A DNA stretch of 20,387 nt from Thalassospiraceae bacterium (GCA_030638205.1 DAOWFB010000092.1:1-20387), one strand, 5' to 3'; counted from the first letter of the stretch, positions 7,486 through 14,624 are shown. Translations and numbers: made by a program. Notes: generated from the sequence alone by a model not told the origin.

Positions 7486-8196
7486 TTAGTCCGCACGAAG
7501 TAAATCAAAAAACTTTTCAACATCGTTTATTTCTGCTGCTATTGCTTCGCGGCGATCTTTGGTTTCCCAGTCTTCGCCCCAATTTTCAATTTGCCAAGTA
7601 TTATCAAGCATCGAACATTCAAATGCTTCGTTGGCATTTATACGCCCCAAATAAACCGCCAATGCCAGCACCAGCGAACCACATGCACCGACCAACAAGG
7701 CAAACCCGGTAAGCGAAAAAATATCCATTTTTTCTATTTCGTTCCTAAGTGCATTTATTGCATCGGGCGATTGCTCTTTGGGAATTATCCCAGCTGTTGG
7801 TATCAGCCGCGCGCCGATATCACTGGCCGCCCAGTCCAATAATGGTTGCCACATATCACGCTGACGCGATACCAGCTCGGGTGGGTTTTCGGCAAAATGG
7901 CAAAGCAGGTCTGTTTGGCCGTAGCCTAATGCCCCATCAATAACCCCGTCACGGGTTTCACTTACGCGGTCAATGGCCGTTCCGGCAATCTGCGTTAACG
8001 GCATGGTTGATGGTATTATTTCATCAGTTTGATTATTCCACTCGCCCACTATTGCCCCCGCCAAGGCATTACCTGGAACCACAAACGGCTTACCGGCGGG
8101 TGTTTTTATTTGCTTGTTATCTAGTGCGATGGCAAAACCCGCATCTTCGCCACTTTTTTGCGTAATGGACGCATTTTTATAAAAACGTTTTTTCAT
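7486..8196 (-). CDS. ATP12-family F1-ATPase assembly chaperone
   Basis: A 236-residue protein of the ATP12 family, which binds the F1 alpha subunit during assembly of ATP synthase. Recognisable stretches are LDNKQIKTPAGKPFVVP (25-41), EWNNQ (52-56), MPLTQIAGTAIDRV (65-78), TDLLCHFAE (95-103), and MWQPLLDWAASDIG, followed by a conserved small-residue helix (ALLVGACGSLVLALAVY) and the EAFECSMLDNTWQIENWGED C-terminal segment. The family is found in alphaproteobacteria and mitochondria, so this gene is the best taxonomic marker in the window. Its ATG overlaps the asmA-like stop by four bases (ATGA at 8193-8196), suggesting translational coupling. No ATP synthase subunit genes are in the window. 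Confidence 0.93.
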   Translation of the reverse strand: MKKRFYKNASITQKSGEDAGFAIALDNKQIKTPAGKPFVVPGNALAGAIVGEWNNQTDEIIPSTMPLTQIAGTAIDRVSETRDGVIDGALGYGQTDLLCHFAENPPELVSRQRDMWQPLLDWAASDIGARLIPTAGIIPKEQSPDAINALRNEIEKMDIFSLTGFALLVGACGSLVLALAVYLGRINANEAFECSMLDNTWQIENWGEDWETKDRREAIAAEINDVEKFFDLLRAD

Positions 8197-10034
8197 TTGG
8201 TTCCAAATATACCCTTAAGCGCACCGCCTATGCCTTTTCCCAAACTGTTTGTTATATCTTTAACTGCATCAATTGGATCGCTGGTTGTTGATTTTTTCAA
8301 AACTGGGGCCGGTGCATTTTTCTTGTCTGAAAGAACCTTTATACAAGGGTCGTATTCTGTTTTTGGTGTTGAACCGCCGCCAAGGCTTCCTAGCAATCCA
8401 CCAATGGTTCCCGCCCCGCTGCCAACAATATTACCAACGTTTCCAATGGTGCCAACAACCGCGCCCGCAGGGTTAATGCCAACTTCAGGGTTGGCAAGCG
8501 TGCCGGTTATGCTTATGGGAACAGCAAAACTGCCAAGGCTTATATTTTTTGCCGCTGGGGTAACGGTAATGTTTAATTTTTCGGTTCCAAGGTTGGCGTT
8601 GCCGCTGCCGCTTATTTTCATCCCATTGGTATCCATAAACATCCTGTTTATGGTCGCCACGCCTGACTTGATTGGAATATCTGCAATCATGCAATTTATT
8701 ATATTGGAATCTGCACGCGCCACCCACGGCAATGCATCTGCAAGACCAGTTGAAATAGTTGAAATTATTGCATCATTAATGCGGCCTTCCTTGCCAACAA
8801 TGCGCACGTTACCGCCCAGCCCAGCCATAATTTTATGGGCCGAAACGCCAGTGCCTTTTATCTCGGCTTCAAAATCAGTTTTCAGGGTAAAGTAATTTCC
8901 TAAATCAAATTCCTTGAGCAATTTTCCCACATCCACACCGCGCGCAGAAATGCGGGAATAAACGCGCGGAGTTTTTTTCGCTCCGTCAATATCAACCCGA
9001 GCATTGATAAAGCCGGTCTTGCCAACCTCAATCTTAAATGGGTTAAGGCTAAGCTTTCCCTTTTTGATAGTTGTTATTGTGGCAAGATTTTTCAAAACAA
9101 CAGCATCTGCCTTTAGGCTAGTTGCCTGATATTTTATTTTTGCGTCAAGTGCGTTCAATCCAGAAAAATCAATATTTTCATTTGAAAATAATTTATCTTT
9201 AGCCGTGGCTTGATCTTGGTCTGAGTCTGGGGATTTTTTATTTTTTTCATCACCACTTATTCCATTTATATCTAATAATACAGATTTAATATCTGCATCT
9301 ATTATCGGTTTAGCCTTGGATGTGTTAATGGTTACGTTGCCGGTAAAATCGCTATCACCTAAAGATGCTTTTATATTTTTTATTTTATAAATATCAGCGC
9401 CACCATCAAGGTTGGCAAAAATATTTAGCGATATATCATTTAGTTTGGCATCTATTGACGCATCCATGCCGCCCGCACCGCCTGCGGTTAAATTCATTCG
9501 TGGAATACTTAAGCTAACCTTGGATTTTTCTCCGCCATCAATATAAGTTATTTTTATATCGCTTAAACGAATATCATTAACGCTTGGTAACGCTGATATC
9601 TCATCAGTATTTTTTGTTTCAATTTCAGTTTTTGTTTCTGGTAAAAAATCCCAATTTGCTTTTCCTTTTGCATTTGTTTCAAGCAAAATATCCAGCCCTG
9701 ATATATTTATATAATTTATTTCAATATTTCCCGAAACTAACGGGAGCAGGTTTACCTGCGCCTCCAATAATTCAAGCACAATCATTTCCGGGTTACTGCC
9801 CCACGGGGCATTGGCAAACGTAACCCCTTCAACCCTTAACTTGGGGTTGAATGAAATACCAAGACTTAAGTCGCCGGCAATTTTAACATCGCGCCCGGTA
9901 ATTACCTTTATTTCAGCAGCAATTTCATCTTTGAAATGATTTATGCCCATGCTTTTGAATGCGACAATTGCGCCCATAACTATGGCAACGGCAAAAATAA
10001 CCATCCCGCCAATTATTTTTATTATTTTGTTCAT
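8193..10034 (-). CDS. AsmA-family envelope protein
   Basis: A 613-residue protein with one N-terminal membrane helix (about 5-27) and a long beta-rich periplasmic body. Its early segment EIKVITGRDVKIAGDLSLGISFNPKLRVEGVTFANAPWGS is the classic AsmA N-terminal signature, and GTLANPEVGINPAGAVVGTI (about 519-538) is the matching C-terminal motif, followed by a Gly-rich stretch (VGSGAGTIGGLLGSLGGG) and YDPCIKVL. AsmA-like proteins belong to the bridge-like lipid-transfer group and affect outer-membrane phospholipid and lipopolysaccharide balance; the exact role of this paralogue is unknown. It starts 27 bases after the HAD gene and overlaps ATP12, so it belongs to that transcript. The central region (about 225-300) is rich in Asp, Lys and Ser and looks loosely conserved. 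Confidence 0.9.
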   Translation of the reverse strand: MNKIIKIIGGMVIFAVAIVMGAIVAFKSMGINHFKDEIAAEIKVITGRDVKIAGDLSLGISFNPKLRVEGVTFANAPWGSNPEMIVLELLEAQVNLLPLVSGNIEINYINISGLDILLETNAKGKANWDFLPETKTEIETKNTDEISALPSVNDIRLSDIKITYIDGGEKSKVSLSIPRMNLTAGGAGGMDASIDAKLNDISLNIFANLDGGADIYKIKNIKASLGDSDFTGNVTINTSKAKPIIDADIKSVLLDINGISGDEKNKKSPDSDQDQATAKDKLFSNENIDFSGLNALDAKIKYQATSLKADAVVLKNLATITTIKKGKLSLNPFKIEVGKTGFINARVDIDGAKKTPRVYSRISARGVDVGKLLKEFDLGNYFTLKTDFEAEIKGTGVSAHKIMAGLGGNVRIVGKEGRINDAIISTISTGLADALPWVARADSNIINCMIADIPIKSGVATINRMFMDTNGMKISGSGNANLGTEKLNITVTPAAKNISLGSFAVPISITGTLANPEVGINPAGAVVGTIGNVGNIVGSGAGTIGGLLGSLGGGSTPKTEYDPCIKVLSDKKNAPAPVLKKSTTSDPIDAVKDITNSLGKGIGGALKGIFGTK

Positions 10035-10061
10035 TCGGACCGACCTTCGCTTGCCATCATA

Positions 10062-10730
10062 TTAAGTCATCATATCAGTAAGTGTTACAACAAGTTCATT
10101 TGCATCATCTGCAACTTCGTGTGCGCCAGCTTCAAGCAATTCACTTTTTTCATGGTAGCCCCAACCAACGCCCACCGCCCTTGTCCCTGCGCTTATGGCC
10201 ATTTCGACATCGTAGGTGGTATCACCAATCATTATTGCGCCAGATGTGCCCGCTCCGGTTTCGGCCATTGCCTTTAACATCATTTCGGGGTGCGGTTTAC
10301 CCTGTGCGCTATCAGCTGTCTGGCAAGTGATGAATTGATCAAGTATATCGTGCTTGGCCAGTGTTGCAACAAGCCCACGATGCGCTTTTCCGGTGGCAAT
10401 TCCCAACAACCACCCCTCTTGTTTCAAACGCTCAAGGGTTTCAATTATTCCTGGGAAAAGCGGTTCTTCAACCATGCCGTCTTGGCGCATTTTAAAAAAA
10501 GACGATTTATAGGTTTCGCTTAATTCAGCACAAAACTCCGCATCAGCGTCCGGTATCAATCTTGAAATAGCCTCCTCCAGGGGCAATCCAACCATTCTGG
10601 TAATATGACCCGCTTCGGGTAGATCAAGCCCGTGACTATCTAGTGCCATAAACATGGCCTGAACAATTGAGTGCTGGCTATCAACCAGCGTTCCATCGCA
10701 ATCAAATACCGCCAGACGTAATTCCGTCAT
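10062..10730 (-). CDS. HAD-family phosphatase, phosphoglycolate-phosphatase-like
   Basis: A 222-residue HAD subfamily IA hydrolase. Motif I is FDCDGTLVDS with the nucleophile Asp10 and the acid/base Asp12. Motif II is IATGK (Thr113), motif III is the Lys of GKPHPEM (Lys145), and motif IV is IGDTTYDVEMA with Asp170 and Asp174. A helical cap lies between about 17 and 85 (GLPLEEAISRLIPDADAEF). The overall form resembles Gph, which removes 2-phosphoglycolate, but HAD-IA members overlap in specificity so the substrate is uncertain. The same kind of gene commonly stands between rluC and ATP12 in alphaproteobacteria. Here a two-component module and an RNA candidate separate it from rluC, so it most likely uses a promoter in the 130 bases upstream. 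Confidence 0.88.
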   Translation of the reverse strand: MTELRLAVFDCDGTLVDSQHSIVQAMFMALDSHGLDLPEAGHITRMVGLPLEEAISRLIPDADAEFCAELSETYKSSFFKMRQDGMVEEPLFPGIIETLERLKQEGWLLGIATGKAHRGLVATLAKHDILDQFITCQTADSAQGKPHPEMMLKAMAETGAGTSGAIMIGDTTYDVEMAISAGTRAVGVGWGYHEKSELLEAGAHEVADDANELVVTLTDMMT

Positions 10731-10863
10731 TTTCTATACTCTAATTTAATCTCTTAAATGGGCCGAGGCGGGAACTGAACGCCGCATGGGAGCATAACAT
10801 CGGTCACAATCTACACAAAGGTCAAGTCCCTGGGTCAAGTGCCGGATATGGGGAATATTTAAG
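10731..10863 (-). promoter_or_regulatory. Leader and probable promoter of the HAD-asmA-ATP12 operon
   Basis: Non-coding bases between the terminator at 10864-10902 and the HAD start. On the minus strand it holds two copies of ACTTGACC (complement of 10833-10840 and 10820-10827), 13 bases apart. The first gives TTGACC then 17 bases then TGTAGA, a fair -35 and a poor -10. Downstream, GGCG...CGCC around TTCAGTTCC could form a small leader hairpin. Position after a strong terminator makes a promoter here likely, but its exact elements are unproven. Confidence 0.45.
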
Positions 10864-10902
10864 CAAAAAAAGGCCGGACATCCGGGGTGGATATCCAGCC
10901 TT
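10864..10902 (-). terminator. Strong Rho-independent terminator
   Basis: Arms 10889-10902 and 10870-10883 pair along 14 base pairs (two of them G-U) with the 5-base loop ACCCC on the minus strand, followed at once by seven T (the A tract 10864-10870). It is directional: on the plus strand no T tract follows. It ends either the exported-protein transcript or a separate small RNA. Confidence 0.9.
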
Positions 10903-11008
10903 CTTGAAAACCGCCGCCGACCAACCTGGCGGCCCACGCTAGATAGGTCGGCGGCTAATTCCACGGGCCCATTTGGGGCGCCAGATACTGACAGGGCCGT
11001 GGAACATT
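10864..11008 (-). ncRNA. Candidate structured small RNA (or structured 3' UTR) ending in a terminator
   Basis: Minus-strand bases downstream of the exported-protein gene fold into three consecutive strong hairpins. Hairpin 1 pairs 10997-11004 with 10959-10966 (8 bp, CCACGG core), continued by GGG/CCC (10994-10996 with 10968-10970) with one bulged base. Hairpin 2 pairs 10946-10955 with 10913-10922 (10 bp, very GC-rich), then a 3x3 internal loop, then a 6-bp stem (10937-10942 with 10926-10931). Hairpin 3 is the terminator. No plausible ORF spans it. Just upstream, CTGCAA then about 18 bases then TTAATA (about 11014-11043) could be a promoter, placing a 5' end near 11008. It does not look like 6S, SRP, RNase P or tmRNA. 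A processed 3' UTR is the main alternative. Confidence 0.55.
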
Positions 11009-11047
11009 CTTATTTATTAACCCATTAAATGCTGTCCTTTGCAGCCC

Positions 11048-11473
11048 TTAACAGGTGGACTTGGCGTCATAACCAAACTCTCTTTTGTACCATTCCGGCT
11101 CAATCCACATTCCAAGAGGACGGCCATTACTTTTTTCTTTGCTAATCACGAAAGAAACCTTCTGATTTGGGGCAAGGCGAAGCTTACGCTCAGCCATGAC
11201 AGATTTGTCATCGCTGTGATAAAGGTACAAAACGCCATGGCGAGGCCATTTTTTTCCGCGATTTATTATTTTGAATATAGCTCCCTTATCGGTGCAGGAG
11301 CTGGTGATTTCCAACTGTAAAAATACGGGCGTTGCAACCGCAAGCTCTTGCGCTGCCGGCGTATTGGCGGCGGCCATAACGTGGCTAGAAGATGCCGCGA
11401 TTAGCCCCATGGCTGCAAATAGGGCTGTAAATATTGTTGATAATGTTGACGTTTTATTATTCATCTGGGCCAT
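11048..11473 (-). CDS. Small exported protein of unknown function, probably beta-sandwich
   Basis: A 141-residue protein I cannot assign. Residues 1-34 form a signal peptide: polar start, hydrophobic TIFTALFAAMGLIAA, and a likely cleavage after VMA near residue 34. The mature part has alternating strands (FLQLEITSS, GAIFKIINRG, GVLYLYHS, ERKLRLAPNQKVSFVI) that resemble CARDB-like or other immunoglobulin-type sandwiches, and just two cysteines, Cys60 and the very last residue Cys141, which could form a periplasmic disulfide. The second half is basic and aromatic (MWIEPEWYKREF). A second in-frame ATG at 11464 is better spaced from a GAG-type ribosome site and may be the true start. The gene lies 114 bases after the sensor kinase, with an OmpR/PhoB-type repeat in the gap, so it is probably a target of that system. 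Confidence 0.75.
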   Translation of the reverse strand: MAQMNNKTSTLSTIFTALFAAMGLIAASSSHVMAAANTPAAQELAVATPVFLQLEITSSCTDKGAIFKIINRGKKWPRHGVLYLYHSDDKSVMAERKLRLAPNQKVSFVISKEKSNGRPLGMWIEPEWYKREFGYDAKSTC

Positions 11474-11485
11474 CTCTAATAAACC

Positions 11486-11500
11486 GAGGCGGTGCGCCTC
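11486..11500 (-). promoter_or_regulatory. Leader hairpin covering an AGGAGG
   Basis: GAGGCG and CGCCTC form an exact 6-bp stem with a 3-base loop in the leader of the exported-protein gene. The only strong Shine-Dalgarno-like string, AGGAGG (complement of 11497-11502), is mostly inside the stem and 23 bases from the ATG at 11473, too far to serve it directly. It may influence message stability or translation. Confidence 0.4.
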
Positions 11501-11509
11501 CTATTATTA

Positions 11510-11521
11510 AATATAAATATG
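11510..11521 (-). promoter_or_regulatory. Probable -10 elements for the exported-protein gene
   Basis: On the minus strand CATATT (11516-11521) and TATATT (11510-11515) follow the direct-repeat box by 10 and 16 bases. Ten bases between box and -10 is the arrangement of PhoB-dependent promoters, where the box stands in for a -35. Confidence 0.5.
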
Positions 11522-11531
11522 CCCTCCCAAG

Positions 11532-11549
11532 CTGACAGCTACCTGACAG
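11532..11549 (-). promoter_or_regulatory. OmpR/PhoB-type direct-repeat operator
   Basis: Two exact copies of CTGTCAG (minus strand; complement of 11543-11549 and 11532-11538) are separated by GTAG, giving an 11-bp period. The E. coli Pho box has the same plan, two CTGTCAT-like 7-mers with a 4-bp spacer. It lies between the sensor kinase gene and the exported-protein gene and 10 bases upstream of a -10-like CATATT, so activation of the exported-protein gene is the simplest reading. The cognate regulator is inferred to be the neighbouring response regulator, but a distant PhoB is also possible. Confidence 0.65.
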
Positions 11550-11587
11550 GCATGAGAAACATCTGATGATGAATATAACTGTATGTT

Positions 11588-12520
11588 TTAATTGATATTT
11601 TTTTGTTTTATTTGGTGGGGAAAGGAAATTGTGAACACCGACCCGCCCTCCGGAGCGTCACTAACGCCAACACTGCCACCGTGTGCTTCAGCCACGCTTT
11701 TGACTATTGCCAAGCCCAACCCGGTACCGCCTGCACGCCTATCGGCCCTGCGAAAACGCTCAAAAATTGCTTCACGCTCACCTTCGGGAACCCCTCTGCC
11801 GCGATCTATTACCCTTATTACAGGGTCGCCTCCTACCTCTACGGTTATCATGGATCCACGAGACGAGTATTTGGATGCGTTTGAAATAAGGTTTTTTACC
11901 GCCTGCTCCAGCGCAAACGAATTACCATTTATCAAAATAGGCTTATCAGCACCAAAAAGCTCTATGGAGCGGCCATCATTAATTACCAGTGGCGCTACAT
12001 AGGAAACCACATTGGTACACACCTTTGACAAGTCAGCAACATCACCCTTATTAACCTTCAAAACTTCGAATCTGGATTTATCAAGAATCTGCTCAATTAT
12101 GTGTGTAATCCTGTCCACATCATCAAGCAGAGAAATTGCGATTTTTTTATCTTCCATGCTTTCAATTTGTGCCCGCAAAACGGTCAAAGGGGTTCTTAGT
12201 TCATGGGCGGCATCGGCGGCAAATGAGCGTTGGCGTTCGCTACCTGCAATAAGGTCTTTTTCCCGCTGGCCCGTATAACGAATAATTCCCATACCTAAAA
12301 ACATTAATGCAGTAATGGCTATGGCAGAAAATATCGATGCCATAACGGCAAAAACCCAAATCGGTAAATCTATTACTGGCTCAGGTATTTCAAAAATTAA
12401 AAATAATTTTTCTCTTATAAATACAGCCCATATAAACGCAAAAGAATTTAAGAATACAAAACCAATAACGGCAAATAAAAATATTTTTTTGCGAATGGAC
12501 GCAATATTGAATGTTGGCAT
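11588..12520 (-). CDS. Sensor histidine kinase with minimal input region
   Basis: A 310-residue membrane kinase. Two helices at about 12-34 and 54-80 flank a loop of only about 19 residues (REKLFLIFEIPEPVIDLP), and just 16 residues link helix two to the dimerisation domain, leaving no room for HAMP. The DHp box is FAADAAHELRTPLTVL with phosphoacceptor His106. The ATPase domain has the N box NLISNASKY (210-218), G1 DRGRGVP (239-245), F box FERFRRAD (253-260) and G2 GGTGLGLAI (264-272), ending with GGSVFTISFP. It begins on the base after the regulator's stop (TAAATG), so the two are coupled. The short loop suggests sensing inside or at the membrane, or through a partner. The signal is unknown. 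Confidence 0.93.
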   Translation of the reverse strand: MPTFNIASIRKKIFLFAVIGFVFLNSFAFIWAVFIREKLFLIFEIPEPVIDLPIWVFAVMASIFSAIAITALMFLGMGIIRYTGQREKDLIAGSERQRSFAADAAHELRTPLTVLRAQIESMEDKKIAISLLDDVDRITHIIEQILDKSRFEVLKVNKGDVADLSKVCTNVVSYVAPLVINDGRSIELFGADKPILINGNSFALEQAVKNLISNASKYSSRGSMITVEVGGDPVIRVIDRGRGVPEGEREAIFERFRRADRRAGGTGLGLAIVKSVAEAHGGSVGVSDAPEGGSVFTISFPHQIKQKNIN

Positions 12521-13204
12521 TTATTGCTCCTCCGCCTGCTTGGAAAGAAGGTAGCCAACACCCCTTAAGGTATGGATGCTAACCGATGCCTTTGTTTGGG
12601 CAAGGCGCTTACGAAGGCGTGAAATATTTGCTTCCACTGAATTTGCCGAAACCTCATCACCAAAACCATATAGCTTGCTTTCAAGCGTATCCTTAGCAAC
12701 AACTCTTCCTGCCCTGCGCATAAGTTGTTCAAGAACGCTCATTTCGCGTGGTGATATTTTAATAACAGCACCTTCGATGCTTACTTCGCGCGAAGATGTA
12801 TCAAAGATTATATTTCCGGCAACTAAATTAACGGTTATTCCACCATCGGGACGACGAAGAAGCGCGCGAACCCGTGCGGTTAATTCTTCCATCGCAAATG
12901 GTTTAAGCAAATAATCATCTGCGCCCGCATTTAGCCCTTTTACCCTGTCATCAATGCCATCGCGCGCAGTCAATATAAGGACTGGGTATGCTTTCTTTTT
13001 CTCTCGCATAAATTTTAATAAATCTATTCCATCGCCGTCAGGAAGGCCGAGGTCAAGAATAACCGCATCATAAGATGTCATGTCTATTGCTTCTTCGGCT
13101 TCGGCAATGGTGCCAAACGCATCAACGGTAAAACCTTCCTTTTCCATGCCTTTACGCACAAGCGTGGCAAGACGGAGGTTGTCTTCTACAAAAAGGATAC
13201 GCAT
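12521..13204 (-). CDS. OmpR-family response regulator
   Basis: A 227-residue two-domain regulator. The receiver domain (1-118) has the acidic pair Glu7/Asp8 in FVEDN, phosphoacceptor Asp51 in ILDLGLPDGDG, Thr79 in ILTARD and Lys101 in LLKPF. The winged-helix DNA-binding domain (about 125-224) has ISPREMSVLEQLMRRAGRVV, then SANSVEANISRLRKRL as recognition helix and TLRGVGYLL as the wing. The sequence is nearest in style to the QseB/TctD/PmrA group rather than clearly PhoB. It starts 30 bases after the rluC stop without a visible terminator, so it may be transcribed with rluC as well as from its own start. The direct-repeat box at 11532-11549 is a probable binding site. Confidence 0.94.
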   Translation of the reverse strand: MRILFVEDNLRLATLVRKGMEKEGFTVDAFGTIAEAEEAIDMTSYDAVILDLGLPDGDGIDLLKFMREKKKAYPVLILTARDGIDDRVKGLNAGADDYLLKPFAMEELTARVRALLRRPDGGITVNLVAGNIIFDTSSREVSIEGAVIKISPREMSVLEQLMRRAGRVVAKDTLESKLYGFGDEVSANSVEANISRLRKRLAQTKASVSIHTLRGVGYLLSKQAEEQ

Positions 13205-13234
13205 ACCAAAAGGGCCTGCTTTTAAAAAATTAAC

Positions 13235-14233
13235 TTATTCAACGTCGCCTGAAAAAGGGTCGTCGGCCACATGTTCATAAAACCCGAGATACTTCCACGT
13301 TTCAACCATATGTTGGGGCAATGGGGCAATTACCTCCGTCAGGCCACCGCCCGGATTTGGAAAACGGATTGCCCTAGCGTGTAAATGCATCTTTTTTGCT
13401 ATCTCAGAACCGCTAAGGAAGGCATCTTGCCCACCGTATTTTCCATCACCTAATATGGGCGTTCCCAACAACAACATATGGGCGCGTAATTGATGGGTCC
13501 TGCCGGTTATGGGCTCCATTTCAACCCACGCCGCACGCTTGCCTGCGCTTTCAATGGTGCGATAAACTGTAACCGCGTGCTTTCCCTCAAACTCGTCAAC
13601 CCATACTTTTTCATTTCCGCCTGCGCCTTTGCTTTTTTTGGAAAGCGGCATGTCAATCTTGCCCTTAGGCGGGGTTGGCACGCCCGCAACCGCAGCCCAA
13701 TATATTTTTCTTACATCTTTGGTTTGAAACGAACGGCTTAGCGTTGTTGCTGCCTTGCGGGTGCGAGCCAGAACCAAAACCCCAGATGTATCTTTATCAA
13801 GGCGGTGAACAAGTCTGGGTCGTTCAAGCGCATCCAGTTTTAAGCAATCAAGCATTGCATCAAGGTGATGAGTTGTGCCGCTTCCGCCCTGAACCGCAAG
13901 CCCTGCTGGTTTGCTAATTACCAAAACATGGGCATCTTTATAAAGAATAGAATCAATAAGTTCTTTTTCGTCCTTAGCGCTTGTTTTTTCGAGCGGTTTG
14001 GATTGTTTGGTTTTGCGCGTAGCGCCCTCGCCCATTGGCGGAACTCGCACTTGCTGTCCTTCGGCCAAACGTGTTCCGGCTTCTTTTATCCTCTTGCCAT
14101 CAATCCTGACATCACCAGAGCGCAACATTTTTTGCAACCGTCCCTGGGTTATGCCCGGATAGCGACGCTTAAACCAACGGTCAAGTCGCTGGTCGGCATC
14201 ATCAGGGGTTATCGTTACAAGTTCGACTGCCAT
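13235..14233 (-). CDS. rluC: RluC/RluD-type 23S rRNA pseudouridine synthase
   Basis: A 332-residue RNA-modifying enzyme that isomerises uridines in 23S rRNA to pseudouridine. Residues 16-66 are an S4 RNA-binding domain (QRLDRWFKRRYPG, GRLQKMLRSGDVRIDGKRI). The catalytic domain holds ISKPAGLAVQGG (106-117) and the signature HRLDKDTSG at 143-151, with catalytic Asp146. Then follow MEPITGRTHQLRAHM and GDGKYGG. RluC targets positions 955, 2504 and 2580 in E. coli; the S4 domain plus length fit RluC, though RluD-type specificity is possible. The frame opens upstream to 14290, but I choose the ATG at 14233: it lies two bases after the crcB stop and begins exactly where family similarity starts, while the longer form overlaps crcB by 55 bases with an unlikely extension. 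Confidence 0.92.
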   Translation of the reverse strand: MAVELVTITPDDADQRLDRWFKRRYPGITQGRLQKMLRSGDVRIDGKRIKEAGTRLAEGQQVRVPPMGEGATRKTKQSKPLEKTSAKDEKELIDSILYKDAHVLVISKPAGLAVQGGSGTTHHLDAMLDCLKLDALERPRLVHRLDKDTSGVLVLARTRKAATTLSRSFQTKDVRKIYWAAVAGVPTPPKGKIDMPLSKKSKGAGGNEKVWVDEFEGKHAVTVYRTIESAGKRAAWVEMEPITGRTHQLRAHMLLLGTPILGDGKYGGQDAFLSGSEIAKKMHLHARAIRFPNPGGGLTEVIAPLPQHMVETWKYLGFYEHVADDPFSGDVE

Positions 14234-14235
14234 TT

Positions 14236-14622
14236 TTAAGCCAACACCCCGCGCAGCAAAGAGATGCCCGCCCAAAAACCAACAACGCACAGCAACACCG
14301 AAGCGGATACATAAAGCGCACCGTGCAAAATTGCCCCGCGATCAAACAAATAATAAACATCCATGGAAAAAGTAGAAAATGTTGTAAACGCGCCAAGCAC
14401 CCCAATAACCAAAAGGCCACGCATTTCAGGTGATGGCGACCACTGCAAGGCCATAATTTCCAGCAATGCGCCCAGCGCGAACGAGCCAACAATGTTTACC
14501 ACAAACGTTCCCCATGGCATTGAGCCGTGAAAATAATGCCCAATTGCGCTCATGGTTAGGAACCGTGCGATAGCACCAACCGCACCGCCAATGCCCACAT
14601 ATAAAACCATCTGTAACGACAT
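14236..14622 (-). CDS. crcB: Fluoride channel CrcB/FluC
   Basis: A 128-residue, four-helix inner-membrane protein of the FluC family; two antiparallel copies form the fluoride export pore. Family motifs are GIGGAVGAIARF (10-21), GTFVVNIVGSFALG with the pore-lining Asn43, and GAFTTFSTFSMD (77-88), which carries the two phenylalanines of the Phe box (82 and 85) and the sodium-site region. It starts two bases after the rarA stop and ends two bases before rluC. No fluoride riboswitch precedes it, so expression is probably constitutive with the operon. Confidence 0.96.
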   Translation of the reverse strand: MSLQMVLYVGIGGAVGAIARFLTMSAIGHYFHGSMPWGTFVVNIVGSFALGALLEIMALQWSPSPEMRGLLVIGVLGAFTTFSTFSMDVYYLFDRGAILHGALYVSASVLLCVVGFWAGISLLRGVLA

Positions 14623-14624
14623 TA

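Noticed and set aside
8158..8895. Long plus-strand open frame of 245 codons opposite the AsmA gene
   Set aside because: Shadow of a strongly supported gene; the translation is Pro/Leu/Ser-rich low complexity with no start signal or domain pattern.
10988..10994. Third CTGACAG copy as an additional regulator half-site
   Set aside because: A single 7-mer without a partner at 11 bp; one or two such matches are expected by chance in 20 kb, and it lies within hairpin 1 of the RNA candidate.
10864..11008. Structured RNA as 6S RNA, SRP RNA, tmRNA or RNase P RNA
   Set aside because: Its separate short hairpins do not form the single long bubbled helix of 6S, no SRP tetraloop core or tmRNA tag frame is present, and it is too short for RNase P RNA.
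14234..14290. Extended rluC start at 14290
   Set aside because: It would overlap crcB by 55 bases and add 19 residues with no similarity to the family; the ATG at 14233 fits the operon spacing.
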